From contig NZ_JAJSLX010000001.1 in NCBI RefSeq assembly GCF_021290925.1, positions 1,240,001 through 1,304,000 of the forward strand: a stretch of 64,000 nt of DNA. The letters run 5' to 3'. This document shows, piece after piece, positions 52,709-62,279 of this stretch. The notes beneath the pieces were generated by a model. That model saw only the letters and a list, made by a program, of their open reading frames with translations. It did no database searches and was not told where the DNA came from. The position numbers and the translations under genes were made by a program. This DNA is from Sessilibacter corallicola. Its GTDB lineage: Bacteria > Pseudomonadota > Gammaproteobacteria > Pseudomonadales > Cellvibrionaceae. Positions within the stretch are counted from its first letter, which is position 1. Every line of letters begins with the position of its first letter.

Positions 52709-54814
52709 ATGTCGAAAACAAAATCCGCTGCTCCTAAATCCCACATGAAAAATCACGAAGATATTGATTTAAATAATCCCACTTATTACATCAACCGAGA
52801 GCTAAGTCATTTAAAGTTTAATCAGCGGGTTCTTCTGCAAGCACTCAATGCTGGGCATCCACTGTTGGAACGACTCAAGTTTTTGCTAATTTTCAGCTCC
52901 AACCTCGATGAGTTTTTCGAAATTCGAGTCGCCGGTTTGTTTTCACGTATCGAATTAGATCAGGACAAAGTTGGCTTAGATGGCCGAACATCCGAGCAAG
53001 TACTCGAAGAAATTCAAAGCGTTTGTCACCCATTAGTAGAGCGCCAGTATCAAATTCTCAATGAGCTACTCATTCCCGAGCTGGAAAAAGAAAACATTCG
53101 CTTTATTCGCCGCAGTGAATGGAGTGATTCGCAAAAATCTTGGGTGCTAAAGTTCTTTAAAGAAAACATTGTTCCTGTCAGCAGCCCCATTGGGCTTGAC
53201 CCCGCACACCCATTCCCACTGTTGGTGAATAAAAGCCTTAACTTTATCGTCTCCCTAGAAGGGAAAGACGCTTTCGGCCGAGAAACCGGACTTGCCATCG
53301 TCCCGGCGCCCAGATCACTGGATCGCGTTATTCGAATACCCGATGAGCTTTGCGATGGCGGCGACAATTTTGTCTTCTTGTCGTCAATGATTCACGCCCA
53401 TGTCGACAAATTATTCCCGGGCATGACCGTCAAAGGCTGCTATCAATTCCGCATCACACGTAACGCCGATTTGGATGTCGATATGGAAGGGGTTGCCGAT
53501 CTGGCGCTGGCACTCAAGGGCGAGCTGGCCTCTCGCCGTTTTGGCCGCGCGGTCCGCCTAGAAGTCGCCGATGATTGTCCTCAACCGCTGATCGATATTC
53601 TTCTGGAAAAATGCAATCTAGATCACTCACATCTGTACCAAGTGCAAGGCCCGGTAAACCTAAAACGATTGATGAGAGTTCCAAGCCTTGTTAATCGCCC
53701 AGATCTTTTGTATCCATCGTTTACACCTGGTACGCCAAGGCCGTTGCGCGAGCGCAAAAATCTTTTCAGTGCAATTTCAAAGAAAGACTTTTTGCTGCTG
53801 CACCCGTTTGAATCGTTCAATCCTGTCGTCGATTTGCTGCGCCAAGCCGCGGTAGATCCCGACGTTATGGCGATAAAACAAACGCTTTATCGCACAGGTG
53901 ATAACTCCCCGATTGTACAAAGCCTGTTGGAAGCGGCAAAAAACGGTAAAGAAGTTACGGCGGTTGTCGAGCTTCGCGCCCGATTTGACGAAGAAGAAAA
54001 CCTCGCTTTAGCCGCTGAACTGCAAGCTGCTGGCGTGGTGGTGGTTTACGGTGTGGTCGGCTACAAAACGCACTCAAAGATGATTCTCATCGTCCGCCGC
54101 GAAGGCAAAAAGCTCAAGCGTTACGCTCATCTCGGCACCGGTAATTACCACGCAGGTACGGCCAGACTTTACACCGACTACACACTACTCACTGCCGATG
54201 AAGACCTGTGTGCAGACGTTCATAAGGTATTCCAGCAATTGACTGGAATGGGCAAAATCGAGCGGATAAAACGCGTACTGAACGCACCGTTCACTCTGAA
54301 AGCTGGGTTAATCGAGCTGATCGATCAAGAAATCGAAGCGGCAAAATCCGGCAAAAAAGCCCGTGTCATCATGAAAGCCAATGGCCTTACAGAGCCCGAT
54401 GTTATTCGCGCATTATTGAGGGCCAGCCAAGCCGGTGTCACGGTTGATCTTATCATTCGCGGAATGTGCTGCCTGCGCCCAGGAATACCTGGTGTTTCTG
54501 ACAATATCCGAGTTAAATCAATTATTGGACGATTCTTAGAGCACACCCGTACTTATTACTTTGCCAATGCCGAGCCATCGATTTACTGTGGCTCTGCTGA
54601 TCTTATGGAACGCAACTTGAACCGTCGTGTCGAAGTGTGTTTCCCGCTACAGTCACCGAGCATCGCCAATCGCGTTCTTTACGATTTGGAAGCTTATTTA
54701 GAGGACAAAAGCCAAAGCTGGACCCTCAATGTCGACGGTGATTATGAGGTAGACGACAAAGAAGAATTAGAAAACGGGGTACAAAGTCGCTTGTTGCAAG
54801 CATTGAAAAATTAA
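52709..54814 (+). CDS. ppk1: Polyphosphate kinase 1
   Basis: Polymerises the gamma-phosphate of ATP into inorganic polyphosphate, used in stress survival, motility and biofilms. The 701-residue protein has the PPK N-domain (INRELSHLKFNQRVL), the catalytic C-domain with YAHLGTGNYHAGTARLYTDY carrying the phospho-histidine candidate, the VELRARFDEEENL block and LIIRGMCCLRPGIPG. I use the ATG at 52709, eight bases after AAGG, rather than one at 52664, which lacks a ribosome site. In Pseudomonas ppk is also near trxA and rho, though separated by other genes. Confidence 0.96.
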   Translation: MSKTKSAAPKSHMKNHEDIDLNNPTYYINRELSHLKFNQRVLLQALNAGHPLLERLKFLLIFSSNLDEFFEIRVAGLFSRIELDQDKVGLDGRTSEQVLEEIQSVCHPLVERQYQILNELLIPELEKENIRFIRRSEWSDSQKSWVLKFFKENIVPVSSPIGLDPAHPFPLLVNKSLNFIVSLEGKDAFGRETGLAIVPAPRSLDRVIRIPDELCDGGDNFVFLSSMIHAHVDKLFPGMTVKGCYQFRITRNADLDVDMEGVADLALALKGELASRRFGRAVRLEVADDCPQPLIDILLEKCNLDHSHLYQVQGPVNLKRLMRVPSLVNRPDLLYPSFTPGTPRPLRERKNLFSAISKKDFLLLHPFESFNPVVDLLRQAAVDPDVMAIKQTLYRTGDNSPIVQSLLEAAKNGKEVTAVVELRARFDEEENLALAAELQAAGVVVVYGVVGYKTHSKMILIVRREGKKLKRYAHLGTGNYHAGTARLYTDYTLLTADEDLCADVHKVFQQLTGMGKIERIKRVLNAPFTLKAGLIELIDQEIEAAKSGKKARVIMKANGLTEPDVIRALLRASQAGVTVDLIIRGMCCLRPGIPGVSDNIRVKSIIGRFLEHTRTYYFANAEPSIYCGSADLMERNLNRRVEVCFPLQSPSIANRVLYDLEAYLEDKSQSWTLNVDGDYEVDDKEELENGVQSRLLQALKN

Positions 54815-54964
54815 TTACCAACCCCAACACTGTAAGGCATGATCAAATCGGCGGGCATCGAGTGGTACGACCACACTTGTTCTTAGGTCCGTCAATCCTT
54901 ATGATCCGTGCCTTACAATAATTCCCCATCAGAGAGCACGCAGAATTTTTTACGGAGATGAAAC

Positions 54965-55291
54965 ATGAGTGAAAACATCGTACAAGTTACTGATGAGACT
55001 TTTGAAGAACAAGTATTGAATGCAGAAGGTCCAGTTCTTGTAGATTTCTGGGCTGCTTGGTGCGGACCCTGTAAGATGATTGCCCCGATTCTTGATGAAT
55101 TGGTTACCCAATACGAAGGCAAGATTAAAATCTGTAAAATGGATGTCGACAACAACAAAGACACTCCAGCTAAGTACAATATCCGTGGTATCCCAACACT
55201 GATGATCTTTAAAGGCGCTAATTTGGAATCAACTAAAGTTGGTGCTTTATCAAAAAGCCAATTAGTCGACTTTATTGACGCAGCGCTTTAA
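54965..55291 (+). CDS. trxA: Thioredoxin 1
   Basis: Small cytosolic dithiol reductant for ribonucleotide reductase, PAPS reductase and other partners. 108 residues; active-site WCGPCK with cysteines 33 and 36, cis-proline in GIPTLMIFKGA near residue 75. Size and sequence are those of classical TrxA. A GGAG site precedes the ATG. It lies upstream of rho as in many Gammaproteobacteria. Confidence 0.98.
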   Translation: MSENIVQVTDETFEEQVLNAEGPVLVDFWAAWCGPCKMIAPILDELVTQYEGKIKICKMDVDNNKDTPAKYNIRGIPTLMIFKGANLESTKVGALSKSQLVDFIDAAL

Positions 55292-55986
55292 GTTAGCCTA
55301 ATCGAATAAATTTATTCGCAATGCCATCTGTCTTTTTAATGTAATTACTCACAGGTAATTGTGTTTATTTGACCTATGGCATTTTGCACTTTCGAATTAT
55401 TATCGCTATACTGACGTTGATTTAGCCCAATCTATAACGTCTTACCGCAAGTTTGCAGGCATTCAGCTAACTCTTTCATACCTTTCAACTCTAATGGATG
55501 ACAACGGTTAACTGTCTTACAAACTATTTTCTCGTCCTTCAAACTACCCTGGCCGTAAGCACACAAAAATATTTGGGCAATAGTCACAATGATTACAATT
55601 GATGGTGTCGGTACTATTTAATCGTTTTTAAAATAATACCCACAAACAACACGTAATTATGACTGGTAATTACTCGTTAGTCGGAATCATCATAACCACT
55701 GCCAGGTTTCTCGGTAACCCATTCAGTAACTCGCCTTTAGTCGCCAATTACCTATTTAGATTAAAAGCCTGCAATGATTTACCTATGGTTTCGAATTAAA
55801 GATGTACTTTAAACGCTACACTCATTAACGACTGAACAGATCGAGCCTTTTGCTGCTTATTTTAGCCCTTTATGATGTTTTTGATTTTTAACAAGTTAAC
55901 CCATAAACGCTTAAGTGCGGCTGATCATTAACCAACTCACACTGTGTTCTAACTCAGGTGCCCCATCCTCTAGACCTCAATAACCT
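55292..55986 (+). promoter_or_regulatory. Long rho leader / trxA-rho intergenic region
   Basis: 695 non-coding bases. Just after trxA is a perfect 16-base palindrome CGAATAAATTTATTCG (55303-55318), then AATGCCAT (55320-55327) pairing with ATGGCATT (55376-55383) followed by T's, a likely trxA terminator. It encloses a smaller AATTAC/GTAATT hairpin. A second related element is at 55653-55673. rho is known to be controlled by attenuation in its leader; an untranslated leader of this size would suit that. The remaining bases show no gene. Confidence 0.55.
55341..55673. repeat. Two copies of a GTAATTAC-type element in the rho leader
   Basis: At 55341-55360, GTAATTAC is followed 14 bases later by GTAATT. 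At 55653-55673, GTAATTA is followed 13 bases later by GTAATTAC, forming GTAATTA/TAATTAC arms. The two elements are 312 bases apart and share the pattern GTAATTA-N6/7-GTAATT. Confidence 0.5.
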
Positions 55987-57246
55987 ATGAATCTTACAGA
56001 CCTTAAAACGAAACCCATTGAAGAACTTATCAATATTGCCACCGAAATGGGCCTTGAAAATATTGCCCGTTCTCGCAAACAAGACATCATATTCAACATT
56101 CTGAAGCGCCACGCAAAAGGCGGTGAAGACATCTACGGCGATGGTGTTCTAGAAATCCTTCAAGACGGTTTTGGTTTTCTGCGTTCTGCTGACAGTTCTT
56201 ACCTTGCAGGTCCAGATGACATTTATGTTTCGCCGAGCCAAATTCGACGCTTCAACTTGCGAACGGGCGACACCATTGCCGGAAAGATTCGCCCACCTAA
56301 AGACGGTGAACGTTATTTCGCACTGTTAAAAGTTAACGAAATTAATTTCGACAAACCTGAAAAACTGCGCAACAAAGTTCTCTTCGAAAACCTTACCCCG
56401 CTCTTCCCAGATCAGCGTTTAATCTTAGAAGCTGGTAACGGATCAACAGAAGATTTAACCGGCCGAATCATCGACTTGATTGCACCGATTGGTAAAGGCC
56501 AACGCGGATTGATCGTAGCACCGCCGAAAGCCGGTAAAACCATCATGATGCAGAACATCGCTCAAGCGATTACCCGCAACAACCCTGAGTGTCACCTCAT
56601 TGTTTTGCTCATCGACGAACGTCCAGAAGAAGTAACCGAAATGCAGCGTTCAGTGCGCGGCGAAGTTGTTGCATCAACGTTTGATGAACCACCATCGCGC
56701 CACGTTCAAGTTGCCGAAATGGTTATCGAAAAGGCCAAACGCCTAACCGAACATAAAAAAGACGTGGTAATCCTATTAGACTCAGTTACCCGTTTAGCAC
56801 GTGCCTACAACACCGTTGTTCCTTCATCCGGTAAAGTTCTCACCGGCGGTGTTGACGCTCACGCCCTAGAGCGACCAAAGCGTTTCTTCGGTGCGGCGCG
56901 TAACATCGAAGAAGGCGGCAGCCTTTCGATTGTCGCAACCGCCTTGATCGATACCGGTTCAAAAATGGACGAAGTTATCTTCGAAGAATTTAAAGGAACC
57001 GGTAACCAAGAATTACACCTCGATCGCAAGATTGCTGAAAAACGCGTCTACCCTGCAATCAACGTTCGCCGCTCCGGCACACGTCGTGAAGACTTGTTGA
57101 TGAAAGAAGACGAACTGCAACGTGTTTGGATTTTGCGTAAGTTATTGCACGATATGGAAGATGTTGCAGCAACAGAATTCCTTGTCGATAAATTGAAAAA
57201 CTTCAAAACCAACGACGAGTTCTTCCTTTCTATGAAGCGTAAATAA
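55987..57246 (+). CDS. rho: Transcription termination factor Rho
   Basis: Hexameric RNA helicase that ends transcription of untranslated RNA. 419 residues: N-terminal helical and cold-shock-like RNA-binding domain (1-125; DGFGFLRS), Walker A APPKAGKT (about 178-185), the Walker B region [17 protein letters not shown], the Q-loop [23 protein letters not shown], and the R-loop/arginine finger part [15 protein letters not shown]. Length and sequence are standard. There is no inserted domain of the kind seen in some other phyla. Confidence 0.98.
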   Translation: MNLTDLKTKPIEELINIATEMGLENIARSRKQDIIFNILKRHAKGGEDIYGDGVLEILQDGFGFLRSADSSYLAGPDDIYVSPSQIRRFNLRTGDTIAGKIRPPKDGERYFALLKVNEINFDKPEKLRNKVLFENLTPLFPDQRLILEAGNGSTEDLTGRIIDLIAPIGKGQRGLIVAPPKAGKTIMMQNIAQAITRNNPECHLIVLLIDERPEEVTEMQRSVRGEVVASTFDEPPSRHVQVAEMVIEKAKRLTEHKKDVVILLDSVTRLARAYNTVVPSSGKVLTGGVDAHALERPKRFFGAARNIEEGGSLSIVATALIDTGSKMDEVIFEEFKGTGNQELHLDRKIAEKRVYPAINVRRSGTRREDLLMKEDELQRVWILRKLLHDMEDVAATEFLVDKLKNFKTNDEFFLSMKRK

Positions 57247-57280
57247 TTGCGCCGTAAATAAAAAAGAAAGATACAGACAT

Positions 57281-57319
57281 CAATAAACTTGTTGCCCAAA
57301 TGGGGGAGCAAGTTTATTG
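57281..57319. terminator. Hairpin after rho
   Basis: CAATAAACTTG (57281-57291) and CAAGTTTATTG (57309-57319) make a perfect 11-base stem, 35 bases after the rho stop. No T-run follows. The remaining bases up to ubiD at 57547 hold no gene that I can see. Confidence 0.5.
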
Positions 57320-57546
57320 CGACTGACTGCTCAGATTCCCTACCTGCAATTCATCTCAAAACACTTCTTCTACGTATTTCTCCCCACAATCGAAAAATCA
57401 CGAGTCAACAATACTCATCAAAACGCCACGCCATTAATAGCTATTAATTGACATTCTTCGATCTGATAAGCGATAAAAAACGCCAACATTACAACGGCGT
57501 CCTGTGGTAACGTCTATTTTTTTAAGCTGCCTTAACCTGCCCGATC

Positions 57547-59034
57547 ATGAATGAAAAACCACTGAAATATCAGGACTTAAGAGACTTCATCCGAATCCTT
57601 GAGCAAAAAGGGTTACTAAAACGGATATCACAACCAGTAGACCCCAATTTAGAAATGACCGAAATCGCGGACCGAACCTTAAGAGCAGAAGGTCCCGCAT
57701 TATTATTTGAAAACCCAGTCGGCAGTGACATTCCCGTACTCGCCAACTTGTTCGGCACACCAGAGCGTGTTGCTCTGGGCATGGGAGCGGAAAATGTTGA
57801 GGCACTGAGAGAAGTAGGAAAACTACTCGCCTTTCTAAAAGAGCCAGAACCGCCCAAAGGATTAAAAGACGCCTGGAGTAAAATGCCGATATTCAAGCAA
57901 GTATTGAATATGGGACCCAAGCAAGTCAGCAAAGCGCCCTGTCAGCAAGTGGTTATTGAAGGCGACGACGTCGACCTCAATAAATTGCCGATTCAAACCT
58001 GTTGGCCTGGCGATGCTGCGCCCCTGGTTACTTGGCCTCTAGTGGTCACCCGAGGCACACAGCGAGAACGACAAAACCTCGGCATTTACCGCATGCAATT
58101 AATTGGTAAGAACAAATTGATCATGCGTTGGTTGAGCCATCGCGGCGGCGCTTTGGATTTTCGCGATTGGCAATTAGAAAATCCCGACGAGCCCTTCCCT
58201 GTCTCGGTCGCCCTTGGTGCCGACCCGGCTACCATTTTAGGTGCGGTAACACCGGTTCCCGATACGCTCAGCGAATACGCTTTCGCAGGTTTACTGAGAG
58301 GTGGAAAAACTGAGGTTGTGAAATGCTTGGGCAACAGCCTTCAGGTTCCAGCCTCGGCAGAATTCATTTTAGAAGGTCACATCGCGCCAGGTGAAATGGC
58401 CGACGAAGGCCCCTTTGGCGATCACACCGGCTACTACAATGAAGTCGATTCGTTCCCGGTTTTCACCGTCGATCGCATCACCCACCGCAAAAAACCGATT
58501 TATCACAGCACTTACACCGGCCGTCCACCCGATGAACCAGCAGTGCTTGGAGTGGCGCTAAACGAAGTCTTCATTCCAATATTGCAAAAGCAATTCCCGG
58601 AAATTGTCGATTTTTATTTGCCGCCAGAAGGCTGCTCCTATCGGCTCGCCGTTGTGACTATGAAGAAACAATATCCCGGTCATGCCAAGCGAGTCATGAT
58701 GGGCGTGTGGTCGTTTTTACGTCAATTTATGTACACCAAGTTTGTGATTGTCACCGATGATGACGTTAACGCGCGCGATTGGAACGACGTTATTTGGGCC
58801 ATTACCACACGCATGGATCCCGCCCGCGACACAACCTTGGTTGAAAACACCCCCATCGATTACCTCGATTTTGCTTCTCCGGTTTCTGGCTTGGGATCAA
58901 AAATGGGCATGGACGCGACACACAAATGGCCCGGTGAAACCGACCGCGAATGGGGTACAGCCATCGAAATGGATGAGAGCATTAAGAAAAAAGTGGATGA
59001 AATTTGGGACGAGCTGGGGATTTTCGACGCCTAA
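57547..59034 (+). CDS. ubiD: UbiD family 4-hydroxy-3-polyprenylbenzoate decarboxylase
   Basis: Removes the carboxyl group from 3-polyprenyl-4-hydroxybenzoate in ubiquinone synthesis, using prenylated FMN made by UbiX. The 495-residue protein begins [21 protein letters not shown], a typical UbiD start, and includes [58 protein letters not shown] with the conserved acidic catalytic region, and the C-terminal [21 protein letters not shown]. Length fits. It follows rho as in Pseudomonas relatives, but with a 300-base gap, so it is likely independently transcribed. Confidence 0.96.
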   Translation: MNEKPLKYQDLRDFIRILEQKGLLKRISQPVDPNLEMTEIADRTLRAEGPALLFENPVGSDIPVLANLFGTPERVALGMGAENVEALREVGKLLAFLKEPEPPKGLKDAWSKMPIFKQVLNMGPKQVSKAPCQQVVIEGDDVDLNKLPIQTCWPGDAAPLVTWPLVVTRGTQRERQNLGIYRMQLIGKNKLIMRWLSHRGGALDFRDWQLENPDEPFPVSVALGADPATILGAVTPVPDTLSEYAFAGLLRGGKTEVVKCLGNSLQVPASAEFILEGHIAPGEMADEGPFGDHTGYYNEVDSFPVFTVDRITHRKKPIYHSTYTGRPPDEPAVLGVALNEVFIPILQKQFPEIVDFYLPPEGCSYRLAVVTMKKQYPGHAKRVMMGVWSFLRQFMYTKFVIVTDDDVNARDWNDVIWAITTRMDPARDTTLVENTPIDYLDFASPVSGLGSKMGMDATHKWPGETDREWGTAIEMDESIKKKVDEIWDELGIFDA

Positions 59035-59092
59035 ACCGCACTTTTTAGAAAATACTTGCCCAACATACGATCAAGCTGATCACAAAAAGCGC

Positions 59093-59120
59093 TTGCCTCG
59101 ACCTGATATGGTGTTATAGT
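59093..59120 (+). promoter_or_regulatory. Promoter of the DUF2807-GntR-ABC operon
   Basis: TTGCCT (59093-59098) and TATAGT (59115-59120) are spaced by 16 bases. The -10 lies inside the operator dyad, so repressor binding would block it. Confidence 0.55.
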
Positions 59121-59139
59121 TATATATAACACCATATCA
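59104..59139. promoter_or_regulatory. Operator dyad for the GntR/YtrA-type repressor
   Basis: TGATATGGTGTTATA (59104-59118) and TATAACACCATATCA (59125-59139) form a perfect 15-base inverted repeat with a 6-base spacer. The core GTGTTATA...TATAACAC suits the GT...AC dyads of YtrA-type GntR proteins, and such a gene is second in the operon. Confidence 0.75.
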
Positions 59140-59158
59140 AACGAAACTGAGGCGAGTT

Positions 59159-60025
59159 ATGTTTGGGCATCAAAGCCGCAACATCATCCACGAAGATTCA
59201 TCCCTGTCGGTACTATTCCAATTTATCCTCGCATGCATGGTTTGCGCAGGCGTGTCTTGGTCGGCAAACGCCAGCGAATCCAACCTCTACAGCAAATCGT
59301 TCCAACTATCGGGTATCCAAGAACTCGAAATCAGCCAGGGCTACCAAGTAAAAGTTATACAAGGCAATCATGAATACGTTCGTGCCACGGGCCCCCAAGA
59401 AGTACTCTCACTCATTGCCGCGGAATACGCTGAAGGCAAGTTAAGCATCAGCAGCCAAACCGGCGGACTGTTACCGGTGACCATTGAAGTCGGCGCAAAA
59501 TCCTTAAAACGCCTTACCTTTGAAAGTGTCAGTTACGCTGAAGTCGAAGAACTCACGGGTGAATCGCTCAAAATATCGAGAAGTGGCGACGGCCAGTTAC
59601 ACCTCGGCAACATTCGCTCGAATTCATTAAAACTGGTGAGCCAAGGCAGCGGCCAAATACACGGCGACACACTGATCAGTGAAAACCTAAGTTTAACCCT
59701 ATCCGGCACTGGTCAAATCAACGTCCATTCGATTCAGGCAAATCATCTTCAATCGAGCATTTCTGGCAGCGCCGGTGTTTACATCGATAAAGTGGGCGAA
59801 GTCGATACCTCAGCCATTCAACTATCCGGCTCAGGCTTGTTCGACGCCGCCAATGTCATAATTCACGAGGCAGAAATCGCCATTGCCGGCTCCGCCAACG
59901 CTCTGGTTAATGTGATGGAAAATCTCGATGTGAACACCTCGGGCTCAGGTACCGTGACTTACTACGGCAACCCAAACATTAATACCGGTATTTTTGGTAC
60001 CGGGTTTGTGCGCAAGGCATTTTAG
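59159..60025 (+). CDS. DUF2807 (GIN-domain) secreted protein
   Basis: A 288-residue exported protein with a hydrophobic segment (about 17-36, then WSANASES), followed by a DUF2807 domain from about 45 to 280. This domain folds as a right-handed beta-helix; the repeated SGSG/SGTGQI turns visible here (SRSGDGQLHLGNI, SQGSGQIHGDTL, LSGTGQINVHSI, SGSAGVYIDKV) mark its coils. Function is unknown; such proteins occur at cell surfaces. GAGG lies six bases before the ATG. It starts the operon with a GntR repressor and an ABC transporter, 13 bases from the repressor. Confidence 0.87.
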   Translation: MFGHQSRNIIHEDSSLSVLFQFILACMVCAGVSWSANASESNLYSKSFQLSGIQELEISQGYQVKVIQGNHEYVRATGPQEVLSLIAAEYAEGKLSISSQTGGLLPVTIEVGAKSLKRLTFESVSYAEVEELTGESLKISRSGDGQLHLGNIRSNSLKLVSQGSGQIHGDTLISENLSLTLSGTGQINVHSIQANHLQSSISGSAGVYIDKVGEVDTSAIQLSGSGLFDAANVIIHEAEIAIAGSANALVNVMENLDVNTSGSGTVTYYGNPNINTGIFGTGFVRKAF

Positions 60026-60038
60026 GCCGGGTTGCAAC

Positions 60039-60401
60039 ATGCAAGAACACTGGAATGATCAACAGCCTATTTATCGCCAGCTGCGTGATCGAGTCGCCGC
60101 ACAGGTTTTAAATGGTCACTTTAAAGAAGGCGAAGCCGTGCCTTCGGTTCGACAGGTTGCGAGCGAATCAAAAGTGAATCATTTGACCGTCAGCAAAGCC
60201 TACCAAGAACTTGTCGACGAAGGTGTTTTGGAAGTAAAACGCGGGCGCGGAATGTTCGTTGTATCCGGGGCTCAGAATAAACTCAAACAAGTAGAACGCG
60301 ATAAATTTATTTGCGAAGAATTACCTCAGCTTGCCTCACGTATGGACCAACTCAATATTTCACCCGACGACCTCATCCATTTACTTAAGGAGCAATCATG
60401 A
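60039..60401 (+). CDS. GntR family repressor, YtrA subfamily
   Basis: A 120-residue repressor: a winged helix (about 8-75; QPIYRQLRDRVAAQVLNGHFKEGEAVPSVRQVA and VNHLTVSKAYQELVDEGVLEVKRGRGMFV) and a short helical dimerisation tail (80-120) without an effector domain. This size and build define the YtrA subfamily, which controls ABC-transporter operons that respond to envelope stress or antibiotics in Bacillus. Its last four bases overlap the ATPase start (ATGA), coupling them. The dyad at 59104-59139 is its probable site. Confidence 0.92.
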   Translation: MQEHWNDQQPIYRQLRDRVAAQVLNGHFKEGEAVPSVRQVASESKVNHLTVSKAYQELVDEGVLEVKRGRGMFVVSGAQNKLKQVERDKFICEELPQLASRMDQLNISPDDLIHLLKEQS

Positions 60402-61270
60402 CCGCTCCAATCGTTAAAATTCGGAACCTAAAAAAATCCTACCGCAGGAAATCCGTTGTCGACATCGAACAGTTAGACATTCAACCGGGCAGAATTTTAG
60501 GATTTATCGGTCCCAACGGCGCCGGAAAAACCACCACCATTCGCTGCTTATTAGGCTTGGCCCGATTTCAGGGCGAATTAGAAATACTCGGCAAAAACCC
60601 CTACAAAGATCGCCAAGAATTATTGCGAGATATTTCCTTCATTGCCGATACCGCAGTGCTACCCAAATGGATCACCAGCCGCCAGCTGTTGGATTATTTA
60701 GAAAAAGTACACCCGAACTTTAACCGCCACAAAGCCGAAGGTTTCTTGGCACACACCGACATTGCCCCCAACGCCAAAGTAAGCAGCCTATCAAAGGGCA
60801 TGACCACGCAATTGCATTTAGCGTTGGTTATTTCCATTGACGCAAAATTGTTGTTGCTCGATGAGCCAACGCTGGGTTTGGATATTATTTATCGACAAAA
60901 ATTTTACGAGCAATTGCTCAATGACTTTTTCGATGAAACGCGAACCGTGCTCATAACCACACACCAAGTCGAAGAAATCGAAACCATCCTGACCGACATC
61001 GTCTTTATTAATCGCGGCAAAATCGCGCTCAATTTACCCATTGATGATATCGGTCAACACTACTCGGAAGTTGTTGTTGCCCCGCAAGACATCGAACTAG
61101 CGCGCTCGCTCAAACCAATCAATGAGCGAAAGAATTTGGGCGACACGATTATGTTGTTTGAAAATCAAAATCCGAGAGACCTAGAACAACTCGGCACGCT
61201 TCACACCCCCAGTCTTTCGAATCTGTTCGTCGCCAAGTTTGCTTCCAATTATCAATCCCTCGGAACCTAA
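60398..61270 (+). CDS. ABC transporter ATP-binding protein
   Basis: A 290-residue ABC-2-type ATPase. Walker A GPNGAGKTT (about 38-46), signature SSLSKGMTTQ near 130-139 (LSKGM instead of LSGGQ, common in this group), Walker B LLLLDEPTLGLD near 150-160 and the H-loop TTHQVEE. It resembles YtrB/BcrA-like export ATPases. It partners the permease that starts two bases after its stop. No substrate is evident; drug or peptide resistance, or envelope homeostasis, are possible by analogy with YtrA operons. Confidence 0.93.
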   Translation: MTAPIVKIRNLKKSYRRKSVVDIEQLDIQPGRILGFIGPNGAGKTTTIRCLLGLARFQGELEILGKNPYKDRQELLRDISFIADTAVLPKWITSRQLLDYLEKVHPNFNRHKAEGFLAHTDIAPNAKVSSLSKGMTTQLHLALVISIDAKLLLLDEPTLGLDIIYRQKFYEQLLNDFFDETRTVLITTHQVEEIETILTDIVFINRGKIALNLPIDDIGQHYSEVVVAPQDIELARSLKPINERKNLGDTIMLFENQNPRDLEQLGTLHTPSLSNLFVAKFASNYQSLGT

Positions 61271-61272
61271 CC

Positions 61273-62238
61273 ATGCTTTCTCAAAATTTCTCCATGCACC
61301 TTCGACGGGAATACTGGGAATCAAGAAACTGGCTCCTGGGGTTACCGCTATTGCTGGTGACGTTTATTTCGTTGGCAATTATTCTGCTCACCCAAATCAG
61401 CGATCACATACAAACCACCGTCAGCGAATCCCCTTTCAGCAGTGAAAACCAAGGCATCGTTTTAAATTTTGGCGATGGCGCCCAACCGCTGGACGAAACC
61501 AAAACCGAGCAACCTGAATCCGAAGACGACGACATAAACGTTCACTTCAAATTCGATGGCCACGACAATTTAAGCGGTTTGTCGATGCTGGAATTGTTTA
61601 TCAATTTCGGCTGGATCGGCGCGTTGTGTTATTTATCCACAAGCTTATACAGCGATCGAAAAGACGCGAGTATTTTGTTTTGGAAGTCATTACCCGTTTC
61701 CGACACAGAACAGGTGTTGTCGAAGTTTTTCTTTGCCGTTATCTCCTTCCCGCTTGTATCACTTTTCATTGGCTGGCTTTTCTTAGCAACACTGCTGGTA
61801 CTGGACGCTACGTATTACGCCGCCAACGATCTAGACTTAGTGCGCTCACTCGGCGACAACAACTGGCTGCTGACCTACCTCATCACCCCACTGACGGGTT
61901 ACTGCTTGGGCTTTGTGAAAGGCATTCCTGTACTTGCGTTTACCATGCTGGTTTCTGCAATCGCAAAACGCCTACCCTATTTGTGGCTGATTATTCCGTT
62001 GCTGGCCGCCGCTTTGGCTGAGCAAATTATCGCCGATTCTTATTTTGTTGTGTCTTGGTTTATCACTCACTTCCCGATCATCGAGTCGGAAGTTTTTGAA
62101 CGACTCACCGCAAACTATGGCGGTTTTCTGTTTCATCATTTTGCAAGGAATGCCGTAGACTTCGTCATCAATATAAGCCTTGGCGCACTGATTATTTTTG
62201 CCTGTATTTGGCTCAGAAAGCATCGATTTGAAATCTAA
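61273..62238 (+). CDS. ABC-2 type transporter permease
   Basis: A 321-residue membrane protein with about six segments (25-47, 102-122, 148-176, 200-224, 226-255 and 290-312). Between the first and second lies an acidic hydrophilic loop (about 55-100, with [14 protein letters not shown]) outside the core. It is not closely similar to any permease I recognise by name. The ATPase partner is directly upstream with two bases between. The 41-base gap and own ribosome site before sstT suggest that sstT may be outside this operon or only weakly linked. Confidence 0.87.
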   Translation: MLSQNFSMHLRREYWESRNWLLGLPLLLVTFISLAIILLTQISDHIQTTVSESPFSSENQGIVLNFGDGAQPLDETKTEQPESEDDDINVHFKFDGHDNLSGLSMLELFINFGWIGALCYLSTSLYSDRKDASILFWKSLPVSDTEQVLSKFFFAVISFPLVSLFIGWLFLATLLVLDATYYAANDLDLVRSLGDNNWLLTYLITPLTGYCLGFVKGIPVLAFTMLVSAIAKRLPYLWLIIPLLAAALAEQIIADSYFVVSWFITHFPIIESEVFERLTANYGGFLFHHFARNAVDFVINISLGALIIFACIWLRKHRFEI

Positions 62239-62279
62239 CCCGTCGTGCCTGCAAGCCGACGGAAAACCGAAGGAATTGC

